From assembly GCA_937903315.1 (NCBI GenBank), contig CALCZO010000078.1, forward strand, positions 1-5,325: a stretch of 5,325 nt of DNA, written 5' to 3'. The notes below the pieces were generated by a model. It saw nothing but the letters and a program-made list of their open reading frames with translations. It was not told the DNA's origin and made no database searches. Made by a program: the position numbers and the translations under genes. This DNA comes from an uncultured Alphaproteobacteria bacterium (GTDB lineage: Bacteria; Pseudomonadota; Alphaproteobacteria; Rhizobiales; Beijerinckiaceae). Below, piece after piece: positions 1 through 5,325 of this stretch (positions within the stretch are counted from its first letter, which is position 1; each line of letters opens with the position of its first letter).

Positions 1-391
1 CGCCAAACGCAACGGCCATACCGGAGCGCACCATCATCGCCGCAACATCGGCACCAAGGCTGCGGCAGGTTGCCAGCAAGCGGCCATAGCGATCCCGTTC
101 ATGACCGACACAGGTCAGGGGTGCCCGCGCCACAATCCTGCGCAGCGCAGCGGCGGCCTCCTTGCCGCAGGCAATGGCGGCGGTGCCGCGCCGGCATGTC
201 TGGGCATATTCTGGGGCATCCATTCCCTTGAGCCGCAGTTCCTCGCCATTGAGGCGCAGCGAGTCGCCGTCGATCACCTGAGCAATGCCGTTGCGCATCC
301 GCTCACCCTCGCCAGACCGCTCCAGCACGTGTTGCGACCACAGGCCAAGCGCAAAAAGGCAGACCAAAGCAAGCACCGTGGACAGGCGCAT
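1..391 (-). CDS. Thermonuclease (SNase-like) family protein, 3' end missing
   Basis: This is a staphylococcal-nuclease-like (OB-fold) Ca2+-dependent phosphodiesterase, probably exported or held at the inner membrane. The 130 visible residues start with a short basic then hydrophobic stretch (about residues 5-19), suggesting a signal peptide or anchor. The SNase core follows: VIDGDSLRL (39-47), RLKGMDAPE (53-61) and ERDRYGRLLA (98-107). Compared with the Staphylococcus enzyme, the metal ligands and catalytic residues appear present: D43 (D21), R53 (R35), D58 (D40), E61 (E43) and R104 (R87). The protein should therefore be active rather than a degenerate homologue. Cysteines at 66, 75, 94 and 109 could form disulfides in the periplasm. 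The start ATG (389-391) is preceded by GGAAAG at 395-400, a plausible ribosome binding site. The frame stays open to position 1, so the C-terminus lies outside the window. It is divergent from the histidine kinase. Family assignment is secure; the physiological substrate is unknown. Confidence 0.88.
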   Translation of the reverse strand, partial: MRLSTVLALVCLFALGLWSQHVLERSGEGERMRNGIAQVIDGDSLRLNGEELRLKGMDAPEYAQTCRRGTAAIACGKEAAAALRRIVARAPLTCVGHERDRYGRLLATCRSLGADVAAMMVRSGMAVAFG

Positions 392-521
392 CGTCTTTCC
401 AAACGTTGTCAGCGCGTGCTGCACTGTAGGGATCGAGAAAAAGCCATCGTCGTGAATCTGCTCTTAACGTTTGTCGCACATGATTGACATTGGTTTTCAC
501 GGTTCGTTGCGTCATATCACC
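392..521. promoter_or_regulatory. Divergent intergenic region between the nuclease and histidine kinase genes
   Basis: These 130 bp must hold the promoters of both the leftward nuclease gene and the rightward kinase gene. On the plus strand there is a perfect -35-like TTGACA at 484-489, but no good -10 box at a 16-18 bp spacing; the best AT-rich hexamer, CATATC at 513-518, is too far away. A single TTAAC at 464-468 resembles half of a CtrA site, but the second half is missing. No strong hairpin or repeat was seen. The promoter role is inferred from gene orientation, not from a clear motif. Confidence 0.4.
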
Positions 522-2051
522 ATGTCCGTTGTAGAAGTCACTGCTGATGCCATTGAGCGCAAAGCGGGCGATGAGGAACTCTCGCTCAAGCGCAAGAAGG
601 GTATTCAACGGACCCTGAAGGACACGCGCGAGCGGCTGACATCGTCGGCCGGGCTCAACCGCGCCTTTGAACTTGAACTGGCCACAACCTTCGCCCAGAC
701 CCGGGCCGGCGCGTCGTGGCCGCTTCTGGTACTGGCGCTGCTGCCGGCCTCGGCTGTCATCGCCTGGAGCCACCCGTTACAGGTCGTCGTCTGGCTCAGC
801 GCGGTCGTGTTCAACGTTCTGGTCTATCACATGATCTGCCGGGCGTTCGTCAAGGTTGTCTCCAGCCCGGTCAACCTGAATGCATGGCAGCTGCGGTTTG
901 TGATTGCGGAGATCTGCCTTTCCCTGACATGGGGCAGCCTTCCGGTCATCGTCGGTCAGCCGCCCAATGCCAGTTCGGCGCTGTTCATCCTGTTCTCGAT
1001 CATCCTGTTTGCCGCCGTCAGCGCGATCATGTCGGCCACCATGCGGCCGGTGGTCCTGGCCAACCTGCTCGGCTCGCTGGTCGGTGTCGCAATGGTGATC
1101 TGGCAGGAGGAACTGTCCGCCAACATGACGCTGATGGCCATGGTTGGTGGGGGCTTCGTGTTCTCCTATATCCTGTCGCGCCGACTGATGGATGCGCAGC
1201 TTGAAAGCCTGATGTTCCGGGCCGAGAAGGATGATCTGATCGGCGAACTGGAGCAGGAAAAGGCCCGCTCGGACGAGGCCCGCAAACGGGCGGAAGATGC
1301 CAATCTGGCAAAATCCCGGTTTCTGGCCACGATGAGCCACGAGCTGAGAACCCCTCTCAACGCCATTCTCGGATTTTCGGAAGTGATGCAGGGTGAGTTG
1401 TTCGGCCCTCATGCCGTGCCGCAATACAAGGAATACTCGAACGATATCCACACGAGCGGCGAGCATCTGCTGTCGCTGATCAACGAGGTGCTGGATCTGT
1501 CGCGGATCGAGGCCGGGCGCTATGCCTTGAGCGAGGAGGCCGTCGATCTGGCCGGCCTTGTCGAGGACTGCCGCCACATGCTCGACATCCGCGCCCGCAA
1601 ACGCGATCTCAAGGTCAAGGACGTCTACGAGCCGAATTTGCCCCGCATATGGGCCGACGAGCGCGCGATCCGGCAGGTCGTTCTCAACCTGCTGTCCAAC
1701 GCGATCAAGTTCACACCGCAGGGCAGCGAAATCATCATCAAGGTCGGCTGGACATCACGCGGCGGGCAGTACGTCAGCATCCGCGACAACGGTGCCGGCA
1801 TTCCCGAAGAAGAAATCCCGCTGGTGCTCGAAACGTTCGGACGCGGCTCTCAGGCGATGAAATCGGCCGAACCGGGCACCGGTCTCGGCCTGCCGATCGT
1901 CAAGGGGCTGGTCGAACTGCACGGCGGCACATTCGTGCTGCGGTCCAAGCTGCGCGAGGGGACCGAGGTGATCGCCACCTTCCCGCCACAGCGGGTGATG
2001 CAGGCGCTCGCCGCTGTCGAACAGCAAAAGCCGCGACGCAAGGCCGCCTGA
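522..2051 (+). CDS. Sensor histidine kinase, PdhS/PleC/DivJ-like, six transmembrane helices
   Basis: This is an integral-membrane histidine kinase of 509 residues from ATG 522. The first ~65 residues are charged and cytosolic (with a KRKKGIQRTLKDTRERL stretch). Six hydrophobic segments follow at about 66-82, 86-110, 122-144, 152-174, 176-194 and 202-218. A likely coiled-coil linker (227-264) leads to a HisKA domain with SHELRTPLNAILGFSE, where H273 is the phospho-acceptor. The HATPase_c domain has an N box LNLLSNAIKF (388-397), G1 DNGAGI (422-427) and G2 GTGLGL (452-457). The segments FGPHAVPQYKEYSNDIH and GTGLGLPIVKGLVELHGG resemble the PdhS/PleC/DivJ kinases that act on DivK/PleD in alphaproteobacteria. 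No PAS, HAMP or receiver domain is visible, and no response regulator gene is adjacent. In-frame starts also exist at TTG 471 and ATG 480. ATG 522 is preferred because the protein then begins like remembered alphaproteobacterial relatives, although no clear Shine-Dalgarno precedes any of them. The kinase class is certain; the DivK/PleD partnership is inference. Confidence 0.9.
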   Translation: MSVVEVTADAIERKAGDEELSLKRKKGIQRTLKDTRERLTSSAGLNRAFELELATTFAQTRAGASWPLLVLALLPASAVIAWSHPLQVVVWLSAVVFNVLVYHMICRAFVKVVSSPVNLNAWQLRFVIAEICLSLTWGSLPVIVGQPPNASSALFILFSIILFAAVSAIMSATMRPVVLANLLGSLVGVAMVIWQEELSANMTLMAMVGGGFVFSYILSRRLMDAQLESLMFRAEKDDLIGELEQEKARSDEARKRAEDANLAKSRFLATMSHELRTPLNAILGFSEVMQGELFGPHAVPQYKEYSNDIHTSGEHLLSLINEVLDLSRIEAGRYALSEEAVDLAGLVEDCRHMLDIRARKRDLKVKDVYEPNLPRIWADERAIRQVVLNLLSNAIKFTPQGSEIIIKVGWTSRGGQYVSIRDNGAGIPEEEIPLVLETFGRGSQAMKSAEPGTGLGLPIVKGLVELHGGTFVLRSKLREGTEVIATFPPQRVMQALAAVEQQKPRRKAA

Positions 2052-2068
2052 TTTTACGGGTCCTGACC

Positions 2069-2089
2069 CTAGATCACGCCGTGCTCTAG
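2069..2089. terminator. Weak hairpin between convergent genes, possible bidirectional terminator
   Basis: An imperfect inverted repeat, CTAGA (2069-2073) with TCTAG (2085-2089) and an inner CAC/GTG pair around a 3-nt loop, lies between the kinase stop at 2051 and the cobT stop, and overlaps the cobT stop codon. A second small dyad, GGGTC-CT-GACCC (2058-2069), abuts it. Neither is followed by a T-tract in either direction, so intrinsic termination is uncertain. The position, tail to tail between two genes, is the main argument. Confidence 0.25.
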
Positions 2090-3090
2090 TTCAGCGTTCC
2101 GGCAGGATCATCGGCCAGCGCCATCTCGGCGTGGCAGGCGGCAGCGGCGCGGATCAGGCTGACCGACAGCGCCGCACCGGCACCTTCGCCAAGCGTGATG
2201 CCAAGCGCCATCAGCGGCGTCAGTTTCAAGGCCGCAAGTGCCTTGCGCTGGGCCGGTTCGCCGGTGTCGTGCGCGGCCATGCAATGGTCGATCGCGCCCG
2301 CATCGAGACGGTACAGCACTGCGGCGGCTGCCAGCGTCACGATGCCATCGAGCACGACGGGAATGCGCTGGATGCGCGCGGCCAGAAGGGCACCGACCAG
2401 CGCCGCGACATCACGTCCGCCCAGCCGCCGAAGCACTTCGAGCGGGTCGGCCAGCCCATCACGGTGCACCGCCAGCGCGCGGCGGACCGCGTCAGCCTTG
2501 GCCGAGCGCCCGGTTGCATCCCCGGCCAGCCAGTCCTCCGGCGCACCTCCGAACAGGGCCGTCAGGATCGCGGCCGCGACCGTCGTGCTGCCGACGCCGA
2601 TGTCGCCGAGACACAGAAGATCGGTCCCGCCGGAGACGGCCTCCATGCCGAACGCTACGGTTGCGGCACAATCGCGCTCGTCCAGCGCAGCCTCGCGCAC
2701 CACATTGCCACTGGGCACCTGCAGCGCGAGTTCAAAAACCTTGAGGCCACAATCGACGCTGGCGCAGATCTGATTGACGGCCGCACCGCCGGCCGCCGCC
2801 GTCGCCATTCGCGCCGCCGTCTCCCCCGGCGGGCGGCTGGAAACACCGTCGGCTGCGACGCCATGAGCCCCGGCGAACAGCGCCGTCAGCGGCCGCGTGA
2901 CCGCCGGAACTTCGCGCCCCTGCCAGCCGGCAAGCCATTCGGCAATCTGCTCCAGCCGGCCGAGACTGCCGGGCCGCTTGGCCAGCCGCGCGTTGCGGGC
3001 CCGCACAGCCGCCATCGCGCCAGCATCGGCTGGCGGCAGCATCGCCGCAAGGGCGCGGATATCGTCAAAGGGTAGGCCGCTGGCGGACAT
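2086..3090 (-). CDS. cobT: Nicotinate-nucleotide--dimethylbenzimidazole phosphoribosyltransferase
   Basis: CobT (EC 2.4.2.21; called CobU in the Pseudomonas denitrificans and some rhizobial literature) transfers phosphoribose from nicotinate mononucleotide to 5,6-dimethylbenzimidazole. The product is alpha-ribazole phosphate, the lower-ligand precursor for cobalamin nucleotide-loop assembly in the cytosol. It is not the cobaltochelatase subunit also named CobT. The 334 residues are slightly shorter than the ~356-359 of the enteric enzymes. Diagnostic segments are RPGSLGRLE (39-47), FAGAHGV (72-78), GDIGVGSTT (162-170, cf. G-E-M-G-I-G-N-T-T in enterics) and LGEGAGAA near the C-terminus, where E302 corresponds to the catalytic glutamate (E317 in Salmonella). 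ATG 3090 is chosen over the in-frame GTG at 3126 because AGAGG lies 6 nt upstream and the GTG extension (MHDHVTVLQRHP) looks unrelated to the family. No other cobalamin gene is in the window, so cobT appears isolated here; it may be paired elsewhere with cobS/cobV. There is no room for a full cobalamin riboswitch before the neighbouring gene. A 20-bp dyad lies just upstream of the ribosome binding site. Confidence 0.95.
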   Translation of the reverse strand: MSASGLPFDDIRALAAMLPPADAGAMAAVRARNARLAKRPGSLGRLEQIAEWLAGWQGREVPAVTRPLTALFAGAHGVAADGVSSRPPGETAARMATAAAGGAAVNQICASVDCGLKVFELALQVPSGNVVREAALDERDCAATVAFGMEAVSGGTDLLCLGDIGVGSTTVAAAILTALFGGAPEDWLAGDATGRSAKADAVRRALAVHRDGLADPLEVLRRLGGRDVAALVGALLAARIQRIPVVLDGIVTLAAAAVLYRLDAGAIDHCMAAHDTGEPAQRKALAALKLTPLMALGITLGEGAGAALSVSLIRAAAACHAEMALADDPAGTLN

Positions 3091-3096
3091 CGGATG

Positions 3097-3101
3097 CCTC
3101 T
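3097..3101 (-). promoter_or_regulatory. Ribosome binding site deciding the cobT start
   Basis: On the minus strand AGAGG lies 6 nt before the ATG at 3090. This is a good Shine-Dalgarno and spacing, and it favours this ATG over the GTG at 3126, which has no comparable site. Confidence 0.6.
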
Positions 3102-3104
3102 GGA

Positions 3105-3124
3105 GCACGGTCACATGATCGTGC
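3105..3124. promoter_or_regulatory. Operator-like 20-bp inverted repeat upstream of cobT
   Basis: GCACG (3105-3109) is the exact complement of CGTGC (3120-3124), and inside them TCA (3111-3113) pairs with TGA (3116-3118). Eight of ten symmetric positions match; the mismatches are 3110/3119 and the central 3114/3115. The dyad ends 3 bp from the cobT Shine-Dalgarno. It could be an operator for a dimeric repressor at the cobT promoter, or, if transcribed, a leader hairpin beside the ribosome binding site. The symmetry is directly visible; the role is inference. No known binding-site consensus was recognised with confidence. Confidence 0.4.
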
Positions 3125-3132
3125 ACGGGCTA

Positions 3133-3173
3133 TAGCCGGCCCGCGTCCATCCGGCTAGGTCTTGAAAGCCGGC
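3133..3173. repeat. Cluster of three AGCCGG half-sites in alternating orientation
   Basis: TAGCCGG (3133-3139) and CCGGCTA (3151-3157) form a perfect 7-bp inverted repeat with an 11-nt spacer. A third copy, AGCCGGC (3167-3173), is inverted relative to the second. The half-sites therefore start 16-17 bp apart and alternate in direction. The first overlaps a perfect 10-bp palindrome, GGCTATAGCC (3128-3137). All lie in the divergent region between cobT and the protease gene. They could bind a regulator or form alternative stems (first with second, or second with third) in the protease leader. GC-rich sequence makes chance occurrence of such 6-mers fairly likely. Confidence 0.35.
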
Positions 3174-3200
3174 AGGACGGGCAACATCTTTCGGCACGGC

Positions 3201-3211
3201 AGGAACAGGAA
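3201..3211 (+). promoter_or_regulatory. Ribosome binding site deciding the protease start
   Basis: Two AGGAA elements (3201-3205 and 3207-3211) lie 10 and 4 nt before ATG 3216. They support this ATG over the in-frame TTG at 3162, whose extension would add a poorly hydrophobic, arginine-rich stretch before the first membrane helix. Confidence 0.55.
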
Positions 3212-3215
3212 CCGG

Positions 3216-3902
3216 ATGCGCAGTTTCATCACTCTCGCACTGATCGTCGGGGTCATCGCACTTGGCTGGCTGGTGGCCGGCCCATCCATCGATGCGCTCG
3301 ATCCCGACAGCATGATGCGGCTGGCCTTCCTCGGCGTGCTGGCGGCGTTCGTCGGCGGGACCTTCTTCACCGGAGGCTGGCGTACGGTCGGGGCCGACCT
3401 GCGCGCCCTCGCCTTCTGGGTTGGCGCATTGATCATCGTCGCCGGACTGTACGGCTTCCGGCACGATCTGCGGGCCGCCGGGATCAAACTGGCCGGCGCG
3501 ATCATACCAGGATTCGCCGTGGAGGCTGGCAACGATCTTGTGGTGACCCGCGGCCGCAACGGCATGTTCGTGATCAATGGCGAGGTGAACGGAGCACAGG
3601 TCCGATTCCTGTTCGATACCGGCGCCAGTGGCATTTCACTGACGGCAGACGATGCACGCCGAGCCGGCATCACACCCGGCCCCGACGAGTTCACGCTGCC
3701 GACCTCGACCGCCAACGGCATCGCCCATGTCGCTCCGGTTCGCCTCGGCCGGATCGGCGTTGGCCCGATCACGCTGTCCGACCTTCGCGCCACGGTGTCA
3801 AAGCCCGGCGCGCTCGGCACCAGCCTGCTCGGCCATGGATTTCTGGATCGGCTCGGCTCCTACGAAGTCCGCGGTGACCAACTGATCCTCAGGCCGCGCT
3901 GA
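3216..3902 (+). CDS. Membrane-anchored retropepsin-like aspartic protease (TIGR02281 type, clan AA)
   Basis: This is a 228-residue predicted inner-membrane aspartic protease. The N-terminal half has three hydrophobic segments (about 4-21, 33-51 and 64-80). The C-terminal half is a single retropepsin-like domain, beginning near residue 106 with VVTRGRNGMFVINGEVNG. The active-site motif FLFDTGASGISLT holds the catalytic D134-T-G-A-S. TANG at 165-168 fits the flap region. The end, SLLGHGFLDRLGSYEVRGDQLILR (203-226), matches the family's usual LLGMSFL...L..YEV...LIL pattern, with His207 where Met is common. With one DTG motif per chain, such proteases are expected to act as homodimers. The substrate and biological role are not known. 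ATG 3216 is chosen for its AGGAA ribosome binding site and because the protein then starts with a typical membrane-insertion sequence. The gene is divergent from cobT and convergent with the thioesterase gene, with only 4 bp between the two stops. It could be co-regulated with cobT through the shared upstream region, but no functional link is evident. Confidence 0.88.
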   Translation: MRSFITLALIVGVIALGWLVAGPSIDALDPDSMMRLAFLGVLAAFVGGTFFTGGWRTVGADLRALAFWVGALIIVAGLYGFRHDLRAAGIKLAGAIIPGFAVEAGNDLVVTRGRNGMFVINGEVNGAQVRFLFDTGASGISLTADDARRAGITPGPDEFTLPTSTANGIAHVAPVRLGRIGVGPITLSDLRATVSKPGALGTSLLGHGFLDRLGSYEVRGDQLILRPR

Positions 3903-3906
3903 TGGA

Positions 3907-4347
3907 TCAGTCGACGATGCCCGGTGCCTTGTCGACGACCATCATGGTTGCCAGCATCACGGCAACCTGTTTGCGCGACTGGCCGGTGCAGGCAAACACA
4001 TCGCCGATGGCGACATGAACCCGTCGGCCGGAGCGCAGTACCCGGCCCTCGGCCTCGAACCACTCGCCCTCGGCGGGGCTGAGAAAATTGATCTTGTACT
4101 CGCCGGTCAGCACCGCCTTGTCGGCCGGCATCAGCGACAGCGCAGCATAGCCGCAGGCGGAATCGGCGATCATGCCGATGACGCCACCGTGGACGAAGCC
4201 ATGCTGCTGGAGAATATGCTCCGCCTTGGGCAGACGGATGGCGACACGCCCCGGCTTGACATCCACCAGAGTCGCACCGATGGCCGACATCGCGCTCTGG
4301 CGATTGAAACTCGCAGTGATGCGGTTGACGATTTCAGCGTCAGTCAT
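3907..4347 (-). CDS. PaaI-family hotdog-fold thioesterase
   Basis: This 146-residue protein, a normal length for the family, is a predicted acyl-CoA thioesterase. The hotdog signature QQHGFVHGGVIGMIADSACGYAA (47-69) includes HGG (53-55) on the central helix and D62, the usual position of the catalytic acid in PaaI-type enzymes. The later segment GEYKINFLSPAEGEWFEAEGRVLRSGRRVHVAIGDVF is the typical beta-sheet half of the fold. These proteins generally work as tetramers in the cytosol. Substrate choice (phenylacetyl-, aryl- or fatty acyl-CoA) cannot be read from the sequence, and no phenylacetate catabolism genes are nearby, so the symbol paaI is not assigned. The ATG follows the dusA stop after 3 nt, so the two genes are almost certainly one transcript. 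A GGAGG inside the end of dusA, 11 nt before the start, is the likely ribosome binding site, suggesting coupling to dusA translation. Confidence 0.88.
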   Translation of the reverse strand: MTDAEIVNRITASFNRQSAMSAIGATLVDVKPGRVAIRLPKAEHILQQHGFVHGGVIGMIADSACGYAALSLMPADKAVLTGEYKINFLSPAEGEWFEAEGRVLRSGRRVHVAIGDVFACTGQSRKQVAVMLATMMVVDKAPGIVD

Positions 4348-4350
4348 CGC

Positions 4351-5325
4351 TCAGGCGGCCTCCGGGGTCTGCTGCGCGGGGCGGATCAGGGACATGGCGG
4401 CCACCAGCACATCGATGCCGGCACCGGGCTTGACGCCCTCAACCGACAGATGCCGCCGGAACGCACGCGCGCCGGGAATGGCCTGAAAGAGACCAAGCAC
4501 GTGGCGCGTCATGGCATGAAGCGGCACGCCAGAAGCAAGCTGCGCCTCAACGTAGGGCAGATACGCCTCAAGCGCCGAGAGGCCGGAGTCGGCCACGCTG
4601 TCCACACCGTAAACGCGGCGGTCGACATCGAGCAGGATCCCCGGCGACTGGTAGGCAGCACGCCCCAGCATGACACCATCAAGCGCGATGCCATCGCGCG
4701 GGGTCAGCAAGTCCAGCGCGGCGTCCAGCGTGGCGATCCCGCCGTTGATGGCAACTGACAGCGCCGGATGCCGGGCCTTGAGCCGGAACACGATCGCGTA
4801 ATCGAGCGGGGGAATGTCGCGGTTCTCGCGCGGGCTGAGGCCTTTCAGCCAGGCCTTGCGGGCATGCACCGTCACCCCGTCCGCCCCGGCGGCAACCACC
4901 CGCTCGGCCAGCGTGAACAATGCCGATTCCGGGTCCTGATCGTCAACGCCGATGCGGCACTTGACCGTAACCGGCACGTCAACGGCAGCCTTCATCGCGG
5001 CCACGCAGTCGCCGACAAGGTCCGGCTCCCGCATCAGGCAGGCACCGAAGCGGCCATTCTGGACGCGGTCGGACGGACAGCCGACGTTGAGGTTGATCTC
5101 GTCGTAGCCGTAGCCGGCAACGATCGCGGCGGCCTTTGCCAGATCGGCGGGATCGGAGCCGCCCAGTTGCACGGAAACCGGATGCTCGACCGGCGAGAAC
5201 CCGAGCAGGCGATCGCGCGGACCATGGATGACCGCCCCCGTCGTGACCATTTCGGTGTAGAGCAGCGCGCGGCGCGTCAGGCCACGGTGGAAAACCCGGC
5301 AATGCCGGTCCGTCCAGTCCATCAT
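4351..5325 (-). CDS. dusA: tRNA-dihydrouridine(20/20a) synthase DusA, N-terminus cut by window edge
   Basis: DusA is an FMN-dependent enzyme that uses NADPH to reduce uridines 20 and 20a in the D-loop of tRNAs. The 324 visible residues follow E. coli DusA closely: MMDWTDRHCR at the start, LLYTEMVTTGAVIHG, HPVSVQLGGSDP, INLNVGCPSDRVQNGRFGAC with the catalytic Cys83 (visible numbering), VTVKCRIGVDDQD with K122, VHARKAWLKGLSPRENR (H154, R156, K157, FMN-phosphate and substrate region), INGGI (193-197) and GRAAYQSPGIL for the phosphate site. The C-terminal helical domain is present (LGLFQAIPGARAFRRHLS). The two leading methionines correspond to the end of the first barrel strand (A-P-M-x-D-W-T-D in family members), so the true start is expected a few to tens of codons beyond the right edge, and ATG 5325 is probably internal. 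This is the upstream gene of a two-gene operon with the thioesterase. Confidence 0.95.
   Translation of the reverse strand: MMDWTDRHCRVFHRGLTRRALLYTEMVTTGAVIHGPRDRLLGFSPVEHPVSVQLGGSDPADLAKAAAIVAGYGYDEINLNVGCPSDRVQNGRFGACLMREPDLVGDCVAAMKAAVDVPVTVKCRIGVDDQDPESALFTLAERVVAAGADGVTVHARKAWLKGLSPRENRDIPPLDYAIVFRLKARHPALSVAINGGIATLDAALDLLTPRDGIALDGVMLGRAAYQSPGILLDVDRRVYGVDSVADSGLSALEAYLPYVEAQLASGVPLHAMTRHVLGLFQAIPGARAFRRHLSVEGVKPGAGIDVLVAAMSLIRPAQQTPEAA

Noticed and set aside
464..478. Possible CtrA box upstream of the kinase
   Set aside because: Only one TTAA half is present; the position seven bases downstream reads CGCA, not TTAA.
777..1577. A 266-codon open frame on the minus strand opposite the histidine kinase
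   Set aside because: It is antisense to conserved kinase motifs; the histidine-, aspartate- and glutamine-rich translation is a shadow-frame pattern with no recognisable domain.
2131..3075. A 314-codon open frame on the plus strand opposite cobT
   Set aside because: It lies entirely antisense to a clearly recognised cobT, has an arginine/glutamine-rich composition typical of shadow frames in GC-rich DNA, and shows no family motif.
3091..3215. Cobalamin riboswitch controlling cobT
   Set aside because: The space between the divergent starts is about 125 bp, shorter than a full B12 riboswitch, and no B12-box-like conserved core was recognised.
3910..3938. Direct repeat TCGACGA (two copies 21 bp apart) at the end of the thioesterase gene
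   Set aside because: Both copies encode Val-Asp pairs in the gene's own frame, so codon usage explains them; there is no further extension.
4015..4758. A 247-codon open frame on the plus strand crossing the thioesterase/dusA junction
   Set aside because: It overlaps two well-supported genes on the opposite strand and carries no motif.
1..5325. Defence, toxin-antitoxin, phage, insertion-sequence or secretion-system module
   Set aside because: All six coding regions belong to recognisable chromosomal families, intergenic regions are short, and no transposase, integrase, terminal repeats or array-like repeats were seen.

Overview
This is a GC-rich, densely packed chromosomal segment from an alphaproteobacterium, most likely of the order Hyphomicrobiales (Rhizobiales). 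The placement rests on the type of histidine kinase present (a PdhS/PleC/DivJ-like transmitter), a TIGR02281-type membrane-anchored aspartic protease and the alphaproteobacterial style of CobT. No alignment could be run, so the genus is left open. There are no mobile elements, CRISPR arrays, RNA genes or phage genes, and nothing marks the window as a genomic island.

Layout. (1) Positions 1-391, minus strand: 5' part of a secreted or membrane-anchored thermonuclease (SNase) family gene that runs off the left edge. (2) Positions 392-521: divergent intergenic region. (3) Positions 522-2051, plus strand: six-transmembrane sensor histidine kinase of the PdhS/PleC/DivJ type. (4) Positions 2052-2085: short convergent gap with a weak hairpin. 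(5) Positions 2086-3090, minus strand: cobT, the phosphoribosyltransferase that activates the lower ligand of vitamin B12. (6) Positions 3091-3215: divergent regulatory region with a 20-bp operator-like dyad just upstream of cobT and a cluster of three AGCCGG half-sites. (7) Positions 3216-3902, plus strand: three-helix membrane-anchored retropepsin-like protease. (8) Positions 3907-4347, minus strand: PaaI-type hotdog thioesterase. (9) Positions 4351-5325, minus strand: dusA, which lacks its extreme N-terminus at the right edge.

The genes do not form one pathway. The only clear co-transcribed pair is dusA followed by the thioesterase, with 3 bp between them. The remaining genes sit in divergent or convergent arrangement: cell-cycle or envelope signalling (histidine kinase), cobalamin nucleotide-loop assembly (cobT), membrane-associated proteolysis, tRNA modification (dusA) and possible acyl-CoA thioester hydrolysis.

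I found no convincing evidence for an undescribed multi-gene system. The points most worth a second look are the operator-like dyad in front of cobT, the AGCCGG half-site cluster beside it, and the PAS-less six-helix input region of the histidine kinase.
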